In this document: piece after piece, positions 8,872 through 17,950 of the stretch
Numbering within the stretch: the first letter of the stretch is position 1
Layout: each line of letters begins with the position of its first letter
Assembly (NCBI GenBank): GCA_937876205.1
Contig: CALEII010000013.1
Location: 16,728 to 80,727 of the forward strand
Length of the DNA: 64,000 nucleotides
DNA from: an uncultured Clostridia bacterium
GTDB taxonomy: Bacteria; Bacillota; Clostridia; Oscillospirales; Acutalibacteraceae
Direction of reading: 5' to 3'
Notes under the pieces: model-generated
The model's database searches: none
The model's input: the letters and a program-made list of their open reading frames with translations, nothing else
Told to the model about the DNA's origin: nothing
Program-made: the position numbers and the translations under genes

Positions 8872-11800
8872 TCAGTTTTTTAATACAACATTACTATTAC
8901 CGAGAATATTCTGCAGTTTTCCGTAAAGAGAAGCCGTAACAGATGTGCTGATTCCCGTATGCATATTATATTTATCGACATCAGAGTAATAAAAATGAAC
9001 GGGGGTAGGACCTGAGAATTGAGTAATCAGGGGCATAATCTGTTCAATTTCGGGGCAACCTTCGGAAGGAAGACGAAGAAACAGACCTCTTGTGGACTTT
9101 TTCTGCTGAGGTTGTGCAGGCTTTTCTGAAACTGCAGGTCTTGCAGGAACCGATGAAGGTTCTGAAGACGCAGTATCACTATTAAAGCCTGTCGGCAGAG
9201 GAATATCTCTCTTCATCGGCACATAATCTGGCGGTGGAATCGGCGCAGAAGAAACAGGCGCTGTTCCGTTAAGACGCTCAAGAGATGGCGCAAGAGTAAT
9301 AGAATCAAGCGATATCTTTGAAGCTGAGTCATCACTGAGTTCAAGTCTACCCTCAATAACAACAATATTGTCTTCAACAAGTAAATCTGCAACCTGCTCC
9401 ATTTTTTTCGGAAAAACAACAACCTCAACTGAGCCTGTAACATCTTCAGCCTGTAAAAATGCCATTGTTGTATTATTCTTTGTAACTTTTTTCTTTACAG
9501 TCGAGAGAATTGTAAGAATTTTTACTCTGTGGCCGTTTTTATAGAACGAAGATTTGTCGTTGACATCTGCTTCAAGGAGATCGATTATTTTAGCTGCGTG
9601 AATTCTTCTTGCATAGTCTTTATATGCAGTCATAGGATGTCCTGACATATAAATACCTGTAGATTCCTTCTCAAGCTGAAGAATTTCTTTCTCTGAAAAT
9701 TCGGGCACATCGGGAGCTTCAGGCTCAGATTCCTTTGCAAGCTCCTGACTGATATCAAAAAATCCGAGCTGACCTGAAACACTTGATTTTTTTTCATTTT
9801 CCAGACTCTCGACAACAACATCCATCATCTTGAGCATCTGATTTCTGTTTGTACCAAGATTATCGAGTGCGCCTGCTTTTATAAGATGTTCAACACTGCG
9901 GCGATTGAATTCCTTGCCGTATGTTCTCTTGCAGAATGAATAAAAAGATTCATACGGTCCTTTTTCATCACGTTCTTTGATTATAAGCTCAATATAAGAC
10001 TGTGCAACATTCTTGACTGCAAGAAGTCCGAATCTGACAGCGTTTTCTTCAACTGTAAATTCTTCGCGGGAGCCGTTGACGTGAGGCGGAAGAACTGAAA
10101 TACCAAGGTTTATACACTCAGCAATATTTGCAACAAGCTTGTCTGCATTTGAAAGCACACTTGTCAGCATAGCTGCCATAAATTCACAAGGGTAATGACA
10201 TCTGAGCCACGCTGTCTGATAAGTAACATAAGCATACGCGGCTGAGTGTGATTTATTAAAGGCGTAAGATGCAAATGAAGCCATATCATCAAATATAGCG
10301 TTTGCCGCTTCTTCGGTAATACCTCTTTTCACACAGCCGTCGCAGGGTGAGCTGCCGTCCGAACCGTCTGAGCCGTAAAGGAAATATTTTCGCTGTTTTT
10401 CAAGAACGTCAGCCTGCTTTTTTGCAACTGCTCGACGGACCATATCAGCGGCACCGAGCGAATAACCTGCAAGGTCCTGGAAAATACGCATAACCTGTTC
10501 CTGATAAACGATTGTACCGTAAGTAACATCAAGAATGGGAGCAAGCTCAGGGGTGTGATACTTGATGTCATTGGGGTGCGCTCTGTTTTCAAGATAACCG
10601 GGGATGAAATCCATAGGACCGGGACGGTAAAGAGCGATAACGGCGATGATATCTTCAAGGCAGTTCGGGTGCATATTTATCATAAGTGACCGTATACCTG
10701 CCGATTCACACTGGAAAACACAGCTTGTACCGCCGTTCGCAAGCATTTCATAAGTTTCTTTATCTTCAATGTCAATGTCATAAACATCAAAATCAGGGAC
10801 TTTTTCACGAACAAGCTTTTCAGCATCTGTTACAACAGTAAGGGTACGCAAGCCAAGGAAGTCCATTTTAAGAAGTCCGAGAGCCTCAACCCAGCCTTTA
10901 TAATACTGAGTAACAACAGAATCACCCGATTTAAATAAAGGAACATAAGTATCAACGGGATCACGGCAGATAACAACACCTGCAGCGTGCATACCTGTGT
11001 TACGAACCATTCCTTCTATTTTCATTGAGATATCAACAAGGTTTTTTATCTGAGGGTCACCCTCATAAAGCTTTCTGAAATCCTGACTGGATTCAAGAGC
11101 TTTTGCAATTGTCATACCAAGGTCACCGGGGATTTCTTTGGTAACAGCCTGAACAAGATTAAGAGGAATTCCCAGAACACGTCCGACATCTCGCACGGCA
11201 CCCTTTGCAGCCATAGTACCGAATGTGGCAATCTGAGCCACGTGGTCATCACCGTATTTGCGTTTAACATACTCAATAACTTCAGGTCTTCTTACATAAC
11301 AGAAATCTATGTCGAAGTCAGGCATACTTACACGTTCAGGGTTAAGGAAACGCTCAAACAGCAGGTCATAACGCATAGGATCAATGGCAGTGATACCGAC
11401 GCAATACGCAGCAATACTGCCCGCACCGGAGCCTCGACCCGGGCCAACAGGAATGCCCACAGAACGGGCATAGTTAATATAGTCCCAAACGATAAGGAAA
11501 TAATCGGTAAAGCCCATTGAATCGATAATTCCGAGCTCATAGTCAAGTCTGTCTTTATATTCCTGAGGACCGTTTTCACCGTATCTTTTTACAAATCCGT
11601 CATAACAAAGCTTACGGAAATACTCAAAATGAGTCATTCCCTCAGGCACATCATAATTAGGAAGAATTGAATTACCGAATTTAAAATCAACATTGCACAT
11701 TTCGGCAATCTTGTTTGTATTTTCAATGGCATCAGGATATTCAGGGAAAAGTGCGAGCATCTCTTCACCTGATTTTACATAAAATTCATCGGTTGAGAAT

Positions 11801-12510
11801 CCCATTCCCGTGTCTTCATTTATTGTCTTCTTTGTCTGTATACAGAGAAGAATTTTCTGTATTTCAGCGTCCTCTTTTTTTACGTAATGTGCATCATTTG
11901 TGGCGACAAGAGGAATGTCAAGCTCACGGGCAATTTTTATGATATCGGGATTAGTGCGCTTCTGCTCCTCAATACCGTGATCCTGAATTTCCATATAATA
12001 ATTGCCTTCACCAAAGAGGTTTTTATACCAGAGTGCAGTGTTTTTTGCCCCCTCGTAATCCCCCTTCAGCAGAGCCTGAGGAATCTCACCCGCAAGACAG
12101 GCTGAAAGACAGATAATATCCTCGTGATACTGTTCAAGTAAATCGTGGTCAATTCTGGGCTTTGTGTAAAAGCCTTCTGTCCACGCAGCGGAAACAAGCT
12201 TTATAAGATTTTTGTAACCGTTTTCATTTTTGGCAAGAAGCACAAGATGATATCTCTGATTATCAAGTCCGTGCACCTTATCAAAACGTGTTCGCTGTGC
12301 AACATATACCTCACAGCCGATAATAGGTTTTATACCTTCAGCCTTACATGCTTTATAAAAATCAATACAGCCGTGCATAACACCGTGATCGGTAATAGCA
12401 ATTGCGGTCTGCCCCATCTCTTTTATATGCTTGACAAGAGGCTTCAGACGGCAGGCACCGTCAAGTATTGAATATTCTGTATGAATATGAAGATGTGTGA
12501 AATTTACCAT
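8872..12510 (-). CDS. dnaE: DNA polymerase III subunit alpha (DnaE)
   Basis: 1212-residue replicative polymerase. Residues 1-210 form the PHP domain (HLHIHTEYSILDGACRL, AITDHGVMHG). The polymerase palm carries PDFDIDF and the GPGRGSGAGS loop, then the helix-hairpin-helix region and an OB fold (about 990-1080). Its length is typical of DnaE1-type enzymes rather than PolC, since there is no inserted 3'-5' exonuclease. The last 100 residues hold a proline- and serine-rich linker and a small C-terminal domain. It starts two bases after the araD stop, so the two are transcribed and probably translated together. In Clostridia DnaE normally acts with PolC for primer extension; PolC is not in this window. 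Confidence 0.96.
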   Translation of the reverse strand: MVNFTHLHIHTEYSILDGACRLKPLVKHIKEMGQTAIAITDHGVMHGCIDFYKACKAEGIKPIIGCEVYVAQRTRFDKVHGLDNQRYHLVLLAKNENGYKNLIKLVSAAWTEGFYTKPRIDHDLLEQYHEDIICLSACLAGEIPQALLKGDYEGAKNTALWYKNLFGEGNYYMEIQDHGIEEQKRTNPDIIKIARELDIPLVATNDAHYVKKEDAEIQKILLCIQTKKTINEDTGMGFSTDEFYVKSGEEMLALFPEYPDAIENTNKIAEMCNVDFKFGNSILPNYDVPEGMTHFEYFRKLCYDGFVKRYGENGPQEYKDRLDYELGIIDSMGFTDYFLIVWDYINYARSVGIPVGPGRGSGAGSIAAYCVGITAIDPMRYDLLFERFLNPERVSMPDFDIDFCYVRRPEVIEYVKRKYGDDHVAQIATFGTMAAKGAVRDVGRVLGIPLNLVQAVTKEIPGDLGMTIAKALESSQDFRKLYEGDPQIKNLVDISMKIEGMVRNTGMHAAGVVICRDPVDTYVPLFKSGDSVVTQYYKGWVEALGLLKMDFLGLRTLTVVTDAEKLVREKVPDFDVYDIDIEDKETYEMLANGGTSCVFQCESAGIRSLMINMHPNCLEDIIAVIALYRPGPMDFIPGYLENRAHPNDIKYHTPELAPILDVTYGTIVYQEQVMRIFQDLAGYSLGAADMVRRAVAKKQADVLEKQRKYFLYGSDGSDGSSPCDGCVKRGITEEAANAIFDDMASFASYAFNKSHSAAYAYVTYQTAWLRCHYPCEFMAAMLTSVLSNADKLVANIAECINLGISVLPPHVNGSREEFTVEENAVRFGLLAVKNVAQSYIELIIKERDEKGPYESFYSFCKRTYGKEFNRRSVEHLIKAGALDNLGTNRNQMLKMMDVVVESLENEKKSSVSGQLGFFDISQELAKESEPEAPDVPEFSEKEILQLEKESTGIYMSGHPMTAYKDYARRIHAAKIIDLLEADVNDKSSFYKNGHRVKILTILSTVKKKVTKNNTTMAFLQAEDVTGSVEVVVFPKKMEQVADLLVEDNIVVIEGRLELSDDSASKISLDSITLAPSLERLNGTAPVSSAPIPPPDYVPMKRDIPLPTGFNSDTASSEPSSVPARPAVSEKPAQPQQKKSTRGLFLRLPSEGCPEIEQIMPLITQFSGPTPVHFYYSDVDKYNMHTGISTSVTASLYGKLQNILGNSNVVLKN

Positions 12511-12512
12511 AA

Positions 12513-13211
12513 TTACTTTCCTTGTCCGTAATACGCATTTGCGCCGTGCTTACGAAGATAATGCTTATCGAGAAGATATGAATCTATATCGGGAGTATTG
12601 CCTTCAAGCATAAATGTATGAAGAGCCATATCAGCAACAATCTCAAGAGTTGCTGCATTTTCTGTTGCTTTAACGGGATTCTTACCCCAGGCAAAAACTC
12701 CGTGTGAGCGCACAAGCACTCCGGGAACTGCATTTGCATCAAGTCCGTTTTCTCTGAAATGATTGCAGATAACAACTCCTGTATTTTTCTCATATGCAGA
12801 ATTGATTTCTTCTTCTGTAAGGCTTCTTGTACAGGGTACGGCACCATATGAAAAATCTGCATGAGTTGTACCCAGAGGTGGAATAGATCTGCCTGCCTGT
12901 GCAAATGCCGTTGCAAATTTAGAATGTGTATGCACTGCTCCGCCTATATCGGGAAATGCCTTATAAAGCTCTATATGAGTGAGAGTATCAGATGACGGAT
13001 TATACTCACTGTCAATAACATTTCCGTCAAAGTCAACAATAACCATCATTTCCCAAGTAAGGTCAGGATAAGGCACACCTGAAGGTTTAATAACTATTAT
13101 ATTGTGTTCTCTGTCAACGCCTGAGGCATTACCCCACGTAAATGGTGCAAGACCGTACTCAGGCAAAAGCATATTTGCTTTATAAACTTCTTTTTTTAAC
13201 TGTTCAAACAT
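12513..13211 (-). CDS. araD: L-ribulose-5-phosphate 4-epimerase
   Basis: 232-residue class II aldolase-fold epimerase that interconverts L-ribulose 5-phosphate and D-xylulose 5-phosphate in pentose use. Visible are GNASG (27-31), the phosphate-binding KPSG (42-45), D75, metal ligands H94 and H96 in HTHS, and H170 in RSHG. These match the E. coli AraD residues shifted by one. Length is typical. It lies first in a unit with dnaE and pfkA, with no araA, araB or transporter nearby, so its coupling to a replication gene is unusual. A promoter is visible 47 to 75 bases upstream of the start. Confidence 0.92.
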   Translation of the reverse strand: MFEQLKKEVYKANMLLPEYGLAPFTWGNASGVDREHNIIVIKPSGVPYPDLTWEMMVIVDFDGNVIDSEYNPSSDTLTHIELYKAFPDIGGAVHTHSKFATAFAQAGRSIPPLGTTHADFSYGAVPCTRSLTEEEINSAYEKNTGVVICNHFRENGLDANAVPGVLVRSHGVFAWGKNPVKATENAATLEIVADMALHTFMLEGNTPDIDSYLLDKHYLRKHGANAYYGQGK

Positions 13212-13257
13212 TATTTTCCACCTTAAACATATTTTTTCACATTAAAATACAGTTTAT

Positions 13258-13286
13258 ATTTTATATTATTTCACTCCTATTTGCAA
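13258..13286 (-). promoter_or_regulatory. SigA-type promoter of araD-dnaE
   Basis: Minus strand TTGCAA (13281-13286), a 17-base spacer and TAAAAT (13258-13263). Expected transcript start near 13251, giving a 40-base leader with an AAGGTGG SD before the araD ATG. Confidence 0.65.
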
Positions 13287-13360
13287 TAGATTTTTCAAAT
13301 TCATTATATTTAAGACTATGCGAAAAAATCTGTTCATCATTCGCATTTCAAAGAACACAT

Positions 13361-13399
13361 AAAAGAAATACCCACGCCTGAGCTATATCATAACGTGAG
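13361..13399 (-). terminator. Possible terminator of spoIIID
   Basis: A 6-bp stem with one G-T pair (13394-13399 with 13371-13376) and a 17-base loop, followed on the minus strand by TATTTCTTTT. It is weak but correctly placed, about 40 bases past the spoIIID stop. Confidence 0.4.
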
Positions 13400-13438
13400 T
13401 AATTTCAATATTCTTACTTATTATTTACAAGAATTGTG

Positions 13439-13687
13439 CTACTTCTTTCTGTATTTTTCTTTCGTTGCCTGACCTCCTCTGATATGCCTCTGCGCTTTGT
13501 TGGTATCAAGCACCTTTCTTACTTCTATGTACAGTGACGGACTCGCTCTTTTCAACCGTTCAGATACATCAGAATGAACAGTGCTTTTTGAAACACCGAA
13601 TTTCTTTGCAGTTGCCCTGACTGTCGTATTATTTTCAACTATATATTCACCCAATTCAATTGCTCTCTCTTCAACAAGAGTTTTCAA
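13439..13687 (-). CDS. spoIIID: Stage III sporulation transcriptional regulator SpoIIID
   Basis: 82-residue helix-turn-helix DNA-binding protein that in Bacillus tunes SigE-dependent genes in the mother cell. The HTH reads VRATAKKFGVSKSTVHSDV and the basic C-terminus RHIRGGQATKEKYRKK, both as in known SpoIIID. The start is taken as TTG at 13687, eight bases after AAGGAGG; the in-frame ATG at 13714 lies at or before the likely transcript start of the upstream SigE-like promoter, so it is unlikely to be used. The gene is alone on its strand, as is usual for spoIIID. It is strong evidence for an endospore former. Confidence 0.94.
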   Translation of the reverse strand: MKTLVEERAIELGEYIVENNTTVRATAKKFGVSKSTVHSDVSERLKRASPSLYIEVRKVLDTNKAQRHIRGGQATKEKYRKK

Positions 13688-13717
13688 AGAAAAAACCTCC
13701 TTAATACATATCATTCA

Positions 13718-13747
13718 ATAAATATGATTTCAGAGGCTGAAATATGA
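13718..13747 (-). promoter_or_regulatory. SigE-like sporulation promoter of spoIIID
   Basis: Minus strand TCATATT (13741-13747), a 14-base spacer and CATATTTAT (13718-13726). The SigE consensus is roughly TCATATT, 14 bases, CATACA-T, and spoIIID is a SigE-regulon gene in Bacillus. Position and spacing fit well; the second half of the -10 element is imperfect. Confidence 0.55.
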
Positions 13748-13780
13748 ATTCTTCAGCTGAACATAATATCACTCTTTTTA

Positions 13781-13809
13781 TTGCACTGCGAATACAAATA
13801 TTGTATAAT
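13781..13809 (+). promoter_or_regulatory. SigA-type promoter of the YkgJ/PHP unit
   Basis: TTGCAC (13781-13786), exactly 17 bases, TATAAT (13804-13809). Expected transcript start near 13816, about ten bases before the ATG at 13826, so the leader is very short and carries only GGTGAT as an SD. Confidence 0.75.
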
Positions 13810-13825
13810 AACTGTGGTGATAAAA

Positions 13826-14329
13826 ATGAAAAATAAAAATGAGCTTATCTCAAAAGCATATGAACTATTGGAAAGAGTAACGCCGCTTAGATATGACTGC
13901 GGCAAGCTCTGCGGCGGCAGATGCTGTAAGGGGGACGATAATACCGGAATGTGGCTTTTTCCTTATGAAGAAGATATTCTAAAAGGTATTGACGGCTTTG
14001 AAATAATAGACTGTGACGGAAATATGGGCTATAAAATGGTCGTGTGCAGCGGTTCCTGTAACAGAAAAACAAGACCTCTTGCCTGCCGTATTTATCCCTA
14101 TTTCCCGATGATTACAGAAAACGGGTACGACACAAGAGCTGACATCAGAGGCATATCAGGCTGTCCTGTTTTATATAACAATATAAAGCCCGATTATAAA
14201 TTTATCAGACAGGTCAGAAAAGTCGCAAGGCTTTTTGACCGTGACAAAGAACTCAGAAGCTATCTTAAAAATATAAACACTATGCTTGATGAAATCAGCA
14301 ATTTTGCAGAGGGTATGACAGATGAATAA
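13826..14329 (+). CDS. YkgJ-type zinc/iron-chelating domain protein
   Basis: 167 residues. Cysteines cluster as CGKLCGGRCCKG near the N-terminus and as CSGSCNRKTRPLACRIYPYF further on, the signature of the YkgJ/FliB-like family (UPF0153), thought to bind Zn or an Fe-S cluster. Molecular function is unknown. The start at 13826 is chosen because a promoter -10 box ends at 13809 and GGTGAT precedes it; an upstream in-frame ATG lies inside the promoter. The gene overlaps the following PHP gene by eight bases, indicating a two-gene unit with translational coupling. Confidence 0.8.
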   Translation: MKNKNELISKAYELLERVTPLRYDCGKLCGGRCCKGDDNTGMWLFPYEEDILKGIDGFEIIDCDGNMGYKMVVCSGSCNRKTRPLACRIYPYFPMITENGYDTRADIRGISGCPVLYNNIKPDYKFIRQVRKVARLFDRDKELRSYLKNINTMLDEISNFAEGMTDE

Positions 14330-15155
14330 ATACATTGATTTGCACACTCATTCAACTTGCTCAGACGGTACACTGACACCGTCTGAAGTGGTAAAGCACG
14401 CTAAGGATAAAGGGCTTTCTGCAATTGCTCTGACTGACCACGACACAATTGACGGGCTGCAAGAAGCAATTGAAACAGGAAAAAGAATCGGCGTAGAAGT
14501 GATAACGGGGATAGAGTTTTCTGTTGCATCAGACACAGAAATGCACCTTTTAGGGCTCAATTTTAACATCGACTGCCCCGCTATAATAAACATACTCGAT
14601 GAAATGATAATTCAGCGTGATTTAAGAAATCACAAGGTAATTGCATTGCTTGAGGTGCTCGGAATTCACATAACAATTGATGACATACTTGCAGAAGCTA
14701 CTTCAAAAGTTACAGGCAGAAGTCAGATTGCACGAGCAATGATGAGAAAAGGCTATGTTTCATCAAAAACAGAGGCATTTGACAAATATCTTTCATTCGG
14801 TAAGCCTGCTTTTGTAGAAAGAAGCACACTCTCTGCGGAAGATGCTATTGAAATAATACACAAAAGCGGCGGAAAAGCTTTTCTTGCTCATCTGAATCAG
14901 ATAGGAAAATCAGATAAAGAGCTTTCGGAGCTTCTGAAATATCTGAAAAAATGCGGTCTTGACGGCATTGAAGGGTATTACACCGAATATACGGATGATA
15001 TGAGTATCCGTTACAGAAAAATGGCAGAAGAAACAGGCCTTCTTCTTTCGGGAGGTTCTGATTTTCACGGAACAAACAAAGACGGCTATGAACTTGGTGA
15101 AGGAAAAGGTAACCTCAGAATTCCTTATGAATTACTAGATAAAATAAGGAAATAA
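14322..15155 (+). CDS. PHP-domain phosphoesterase (YciV/RNase AM-like)
   Basis: 277-residue metal-dependent phosphoesterase of the PHP superfamily. Metal-binding motifs are visible: DLHTHSTCSDG (6-16), LTDHDTIDGL, EFS, and GGSDFHG near the C-terminus. The closest characterised relatives are 3',5'-nucleoside bisphosphate phosphatases and 5'-3' exoribonuclease RNase AM (YciV). Length and motif order fit that family. It starts inside the last codons of the YkgJ-type gene. The precise substrate here is inferred from family only. Confidence 0.87.
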   Translation: MNKYIDLHTHSTCSDGTLTPSEVVKHAKDKGLSAIALTDHDTIDGLQEAIETGKRIGVEVITGIEFSVASDTEMHLLGLNFNIDCPAIINILDEMIIQRDLRNHKVIALLEVLGIHITIDDILAEATSKVTGRSQIARAMMRKGYVSSKTEAFDKYLSFGKPAFVERSTLSAEDAIEIIHKSGGKAFLAHLNQIGKSDKELSELLKYLKKCGLDGIEGYYTEYTDDMSIRYRKMAEETGLLLSGGSDFHGTNKDGYELGEGKGNLRIPYELLDKIRK

Positions 15156-15182
15156 TTCGCTGTCACAATTTGTTATTTTCTA

Positions 15183-15211
15183 TTGATTTTAATTATTTAC
15201 TTTGATATAAT
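15183..15211 (+). promoter_or_regulatory. SigA-type promoter of the glpA-like operon
   Basis: TTGATT (15183-15188), 17 bases, TATAAT (15206-15211). Expected start near 15218, a leader of about 32 bases with AAAGGAGA before the ATG at 15250. Confidence 0.75.
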
Positions 15212-15249
15212 ATTGTATGTATGAATAATTTTTAAAGGAGATATTAAAA

Positions 15250-16680
15250 ATGTACGATATTGCAATTGTCGGTGCAGGTGTCACCGGTGCAATGACAGCA
15301 AGAGAGCTGTCAAGGTACAATCTCAGAATTGCACTTCTTGAAAAGTGTAACGATGTTGCTATGGGCGCAACAAAAGCTAACAGCGGTATTGTTCACGCTG
15401 GCTTTGATGCTGCTGAAGGCAGTCTTATGGCAAAAATGAATGTTGAAGGCTGTGCCCTTATGCCTGAAACCTGTGAGAAACTTCACGTTCCCTACGTCAA
15501 CAACGGCTCACTTGTCGTTGCTTTTTCAGATGACGAAATGAAGCATCTTGAAGTCCTTCTTGAAAGAGGCAAGGCTAACGGTGTACCCGAAATCAGCATT
15601 CTTTCTAAAGAAGAGCTCCTCGCAAAGGAACCTAATCTCAGCCCAGAATCATTCGGCGCACTCTATGCTCCCACTGCAGGTATCGTATGTCCCTATGAAC
15701 TTACAATTGCAGCAGCAGAATGCGCTGTTTCAAACGGTGTTGAATTTATCAGGAACTGCGAAGTAAAGTCAGTTGAAACAACTGATGATTGTCTTGTACT
15801 TGACACAACTCAGGGCAAGATAGAGGCAAAATATGTCATCAATGCGGCAGGTGTATTTTCTGATGACCTTGCACGTATGGCAGGTGACGACACAATAAGC
15901 ATCACAGCAAGAAAGGGCGAATATTTCCTCCTTGACAGAGCTGTAGGTAATACGGTAAGTCACACAATCTTTCAGTGTCCCAGCAAAATGGGTAAAGGTA
16001 TTCTTGTTTCTCCCACAGTTGACGGAAATCTCCTTGTCGGCCCTACTGCTGAAGACATTGACGACAAGACTAATGTTGCAACATCAAATTCAGGTCTTAA
16101 TGATGTAAGAAAATATGCAGTAAAGAGTGTTCCCTCAGTTAACACAAGACACGCAATCACTTCTTTCACCGGTCTTCGTGCTCACGCAGCTGCACACGAA
16201 TTTCTTATTGGCGTCAGCGAAAAGAACTCAAGGCTTATCAATGCAGCAGGAATTGAGTCACCCGGTCTTTCATCTGCTCCCGCAATTGCAAAATACATCG
16301 GCGAAATCGTAAAGTCTGTCTTTGGTGAACTTGAAGAAAAAGCTGATTACGATGACACAAGAGAAGCTCCTGTAAGATTCAGACATATGACTGATGAAGA
16401 AAGAGCTGAACTTATAAAGAATAACAGTGCTTACGGCAGAATCATCTGTCGTTGTGAAACAATCACAGAGGGCGAAATCATTGACGCTATCAAAGCACCT
16501 GCAGGCGCAAGAGATGTTGACGGTGTCAAGAGGAGAACAAGAGCAGGTATGGGCAGATGTCAGGGTGGCTTCTGCGGTTCAAAGGTCGTTGAAATACTTG
16601 CCCGTGAACTCGGTTGTGAAATAAACGAAATCACAAAATTCGGCGGAAATTCAAACATTCTGTTCGAGAAAACAAAGTGA
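15250..16680 (+). CDS. GlpA-like FAD-dependent oxidoreductase with BFD [2Fe-2S] domain
   Basis: 476 residues. An N-terminal FAD-binding motif GAGVTGAMTARELS (8-21) opens a DAO-type flavoprotein domain, and a C-terminal bacterioferritin-associated-ferredoxin (BFD-like) domain carries CRCETITEGEI and GRCQGGFCGS, four cysteines able to hold a [2Fe-2S] cluster. This is the layout of anaerobic glycerol-3-phosphate dehydrogenase subunit A and its relatives. It heads a three-gene operon with a GlpB-like flavoprotein and a DUF1667 protein, the standard Clostridia arrangement, probably forming one cytoplasmic redox complex. The natural substrate is likely glycerol 3-phosphate, but related 2-hydroxy acids cannot be excluded. 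No glpK or glpF lies nearby. Confidence 0.85.
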   Translation: MYDIAIVGAGVTGAMTARELSRYNLRIALLEKCNDVAMGATKANSGIVHAGFDAAEGSLMAKMNVEGCALMPETCEKLHVPYVNNGSLVVAFSDDEMKHLEVLLERGKANGVPEISILSKEELLAKEPNLSPESFGALYAPTAGIVCPYELTIAAAECAVSNGVEFIRNCEVKSVETTDDCLVLDTTQGKIEAKYVINAAGVFSDDLARMAGDDTISITARKGEYFLLDRAVGNTVSHTIFQCPSKMGKGILVSPTVDGNLLVGPTAEDIDDKTNVATSNSGLNDVRKYAVKSVPSVNTRHAITSFTGLRAHAAAHEFLIGVSEKNSRLINAAGIESPGLSSAPAIAKYIGEIVKSVFGELEEKADYDDTREAPVRFRHMTDEERAELIKNNSAYGRIICRCETITEGEIIDAIKAPAGARDVDGVKRRTRAGMGRCQGGFCGSKVVEILARELGCEINEITKFGGNSNILFEKTK

Positions 16681-16690
16681 GGTGAGAATG

Positions 16691-17947
16691 ATGTTAAACT
16701 ATGATCTTGTAGTAGTAGGCGGTGGCCCCGCAGGTATGGCAGCTGCTCTCAAAGCTAAAGAATGCGGTGTTGAGAAAATCATCGTTCTCGAAAGAGCTGA
16801 AACTCTCGGCGGCATCCTTGAACAGTGTATTCACACAGGCTTCGGTCTTCACTACTTCGGTGAAGAGCTTTCAGGCCCTGAATATGCGGCAAAATTCATT
16901 GACCTTCTCAAAGATACAGATATTGAAGTCAAGGTCAACACAATGGTTCTTTCTGTAAGTGATGCCAAGATTGTCACTGCAGTAAACACTACAGACGGTC
17001 TTATTCAGATCAAGGCAACAGCTGTTATTCTCGCTATGGGCTGCCGTGAAAGACCCAGAGGAGCACTGCAGATTGCAGGTACACGTGCATCAGGTATAAT
17101 GACTGCAGGTACAGCTCAGAAATATGTTAACATTGATGGTTTTATGCCCGGCAAAAAGGTTGTTATCCTCGGTTCAGGTGACATCGGTCTTATTATGGCT
17201 AGGAGAATGACTCTTGAAGGTGCAGAAGTAAAGGTTGTTTGTGAGCTTATGCCTTTCTCAGGCGGTCTTACAAGAAATATCGTTCAGTGTCTTGACGATT
17301 TCGGTATTCCTCTTAAGCTTTCAACAACAGTTATTGAAACTCACGGTAAAGAAAGACTTGAAGGTGTCACAATTGCAAAGGTTGACGACAGACTTCAGCC
17401 TATCCCCGGCAGTGAAGAATATATTGAATGCGACACTCTTATGCTCTCTGTCGGTCTTATTCCCGAAAATGAGCTAACAAAGCAGGCAGGCATTGCGCTT
17501 GATAACATAACTAACGGCGCAGTAGTTAATGAAATGAGAGAAACAGACCACGAAGGTATTTTTGCCTGTGGTAATGTTCTTCAGGTACATGATCTTGTTG
17601 ACTATGTTACACTTGAATCGCAGATTGCCGGTGAAGGTGCGGCAAGATACATCCTCGGCAAAGACACGGAAGAAAAAGTTTACATCAATACTACTCCTGA
17701 AAACGGCGTAAGATATATTGTACCTCAGAAGGTAAACATAAAATCAAAGGAAGACATCAAGCTCTATTTCCGTGTGGGCGCAATCTATATGAACAAGAAG
17801 CTCACAGTCGAAGTTGACGGCAAGGTCATTTCATCAAAGAAAAAGGTCAAGCTTGCTCCCGGTGAAATGGAAAATGTTGTTATTCCTGCAGATATTCTTG
17901 CTACTCTTAATGAGAACAGCACAATCAAGGTCAGAGTGGAGGAATAA
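16691..17947 (+). CDS. GlpB-like NAD(P)/FAD-dependent oxidoreductase
   Basis: 418-residue pyridine-nucleotide-disulphide oxidoreductase-fold protein. The FAD motif is VVVGGGPAGMAAALKA near the N-terminus and the NAD(P) motif is VVILGSGDIGLIMARR mid-protein; the GIFACGN stretch near 290 closes the FAD site. No redox-active CxxC of classical disulphide reductases is evident. Three start codons crowd the region (GTG 16682, ATG 16688, ATG 16691); 16691 gives the best spacing to GAGGTGA. It begins ten bases after the GlpA-like gene and ends three bases before the DUF1667 gene. It probably passes electrons between the GlpA-like subunit and NAD(P) or an iron-sulphur carrier; this is inferred from operon structure. 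Confidence 0.83.
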   Translation: MLNYDLVVVGGGPAGMAAALKAKECGVEKIIVLERAETLGGILEQCIHTGFGLHYFGEELSGPEYAAKFIDLLKDTDIEVKVNTMVLSVSDAKIVTAVNTTDGLIQIKATAVILAMGCRERPRGALQIAGTRASGIMTAGTAQKYVNIDGFMPGKKVVILGSGDIGLIMARRMTLEGAEVKVVCELMPFSGGLTRNIVQCLDDFGIPLKLSTTVIETHGKERLEGVTIAKVDDRLQPIPGSEEYIECDTLMLSVGLIPENELTKQAGIALDNITNGAVVNEMRETDHEGIFACGNVLQVHDLVDYVTLESQIAGEGAARYILGKDTEEKVYINTTPENGVRYIVPQKVNIKSKEDIKLYFRVGAIYMNKKLTVEVDGKVISSKKKVKLAPGEMENVVIPADILATLNENSTIKVRVEE

Positions 17948-17950
17948 AAG

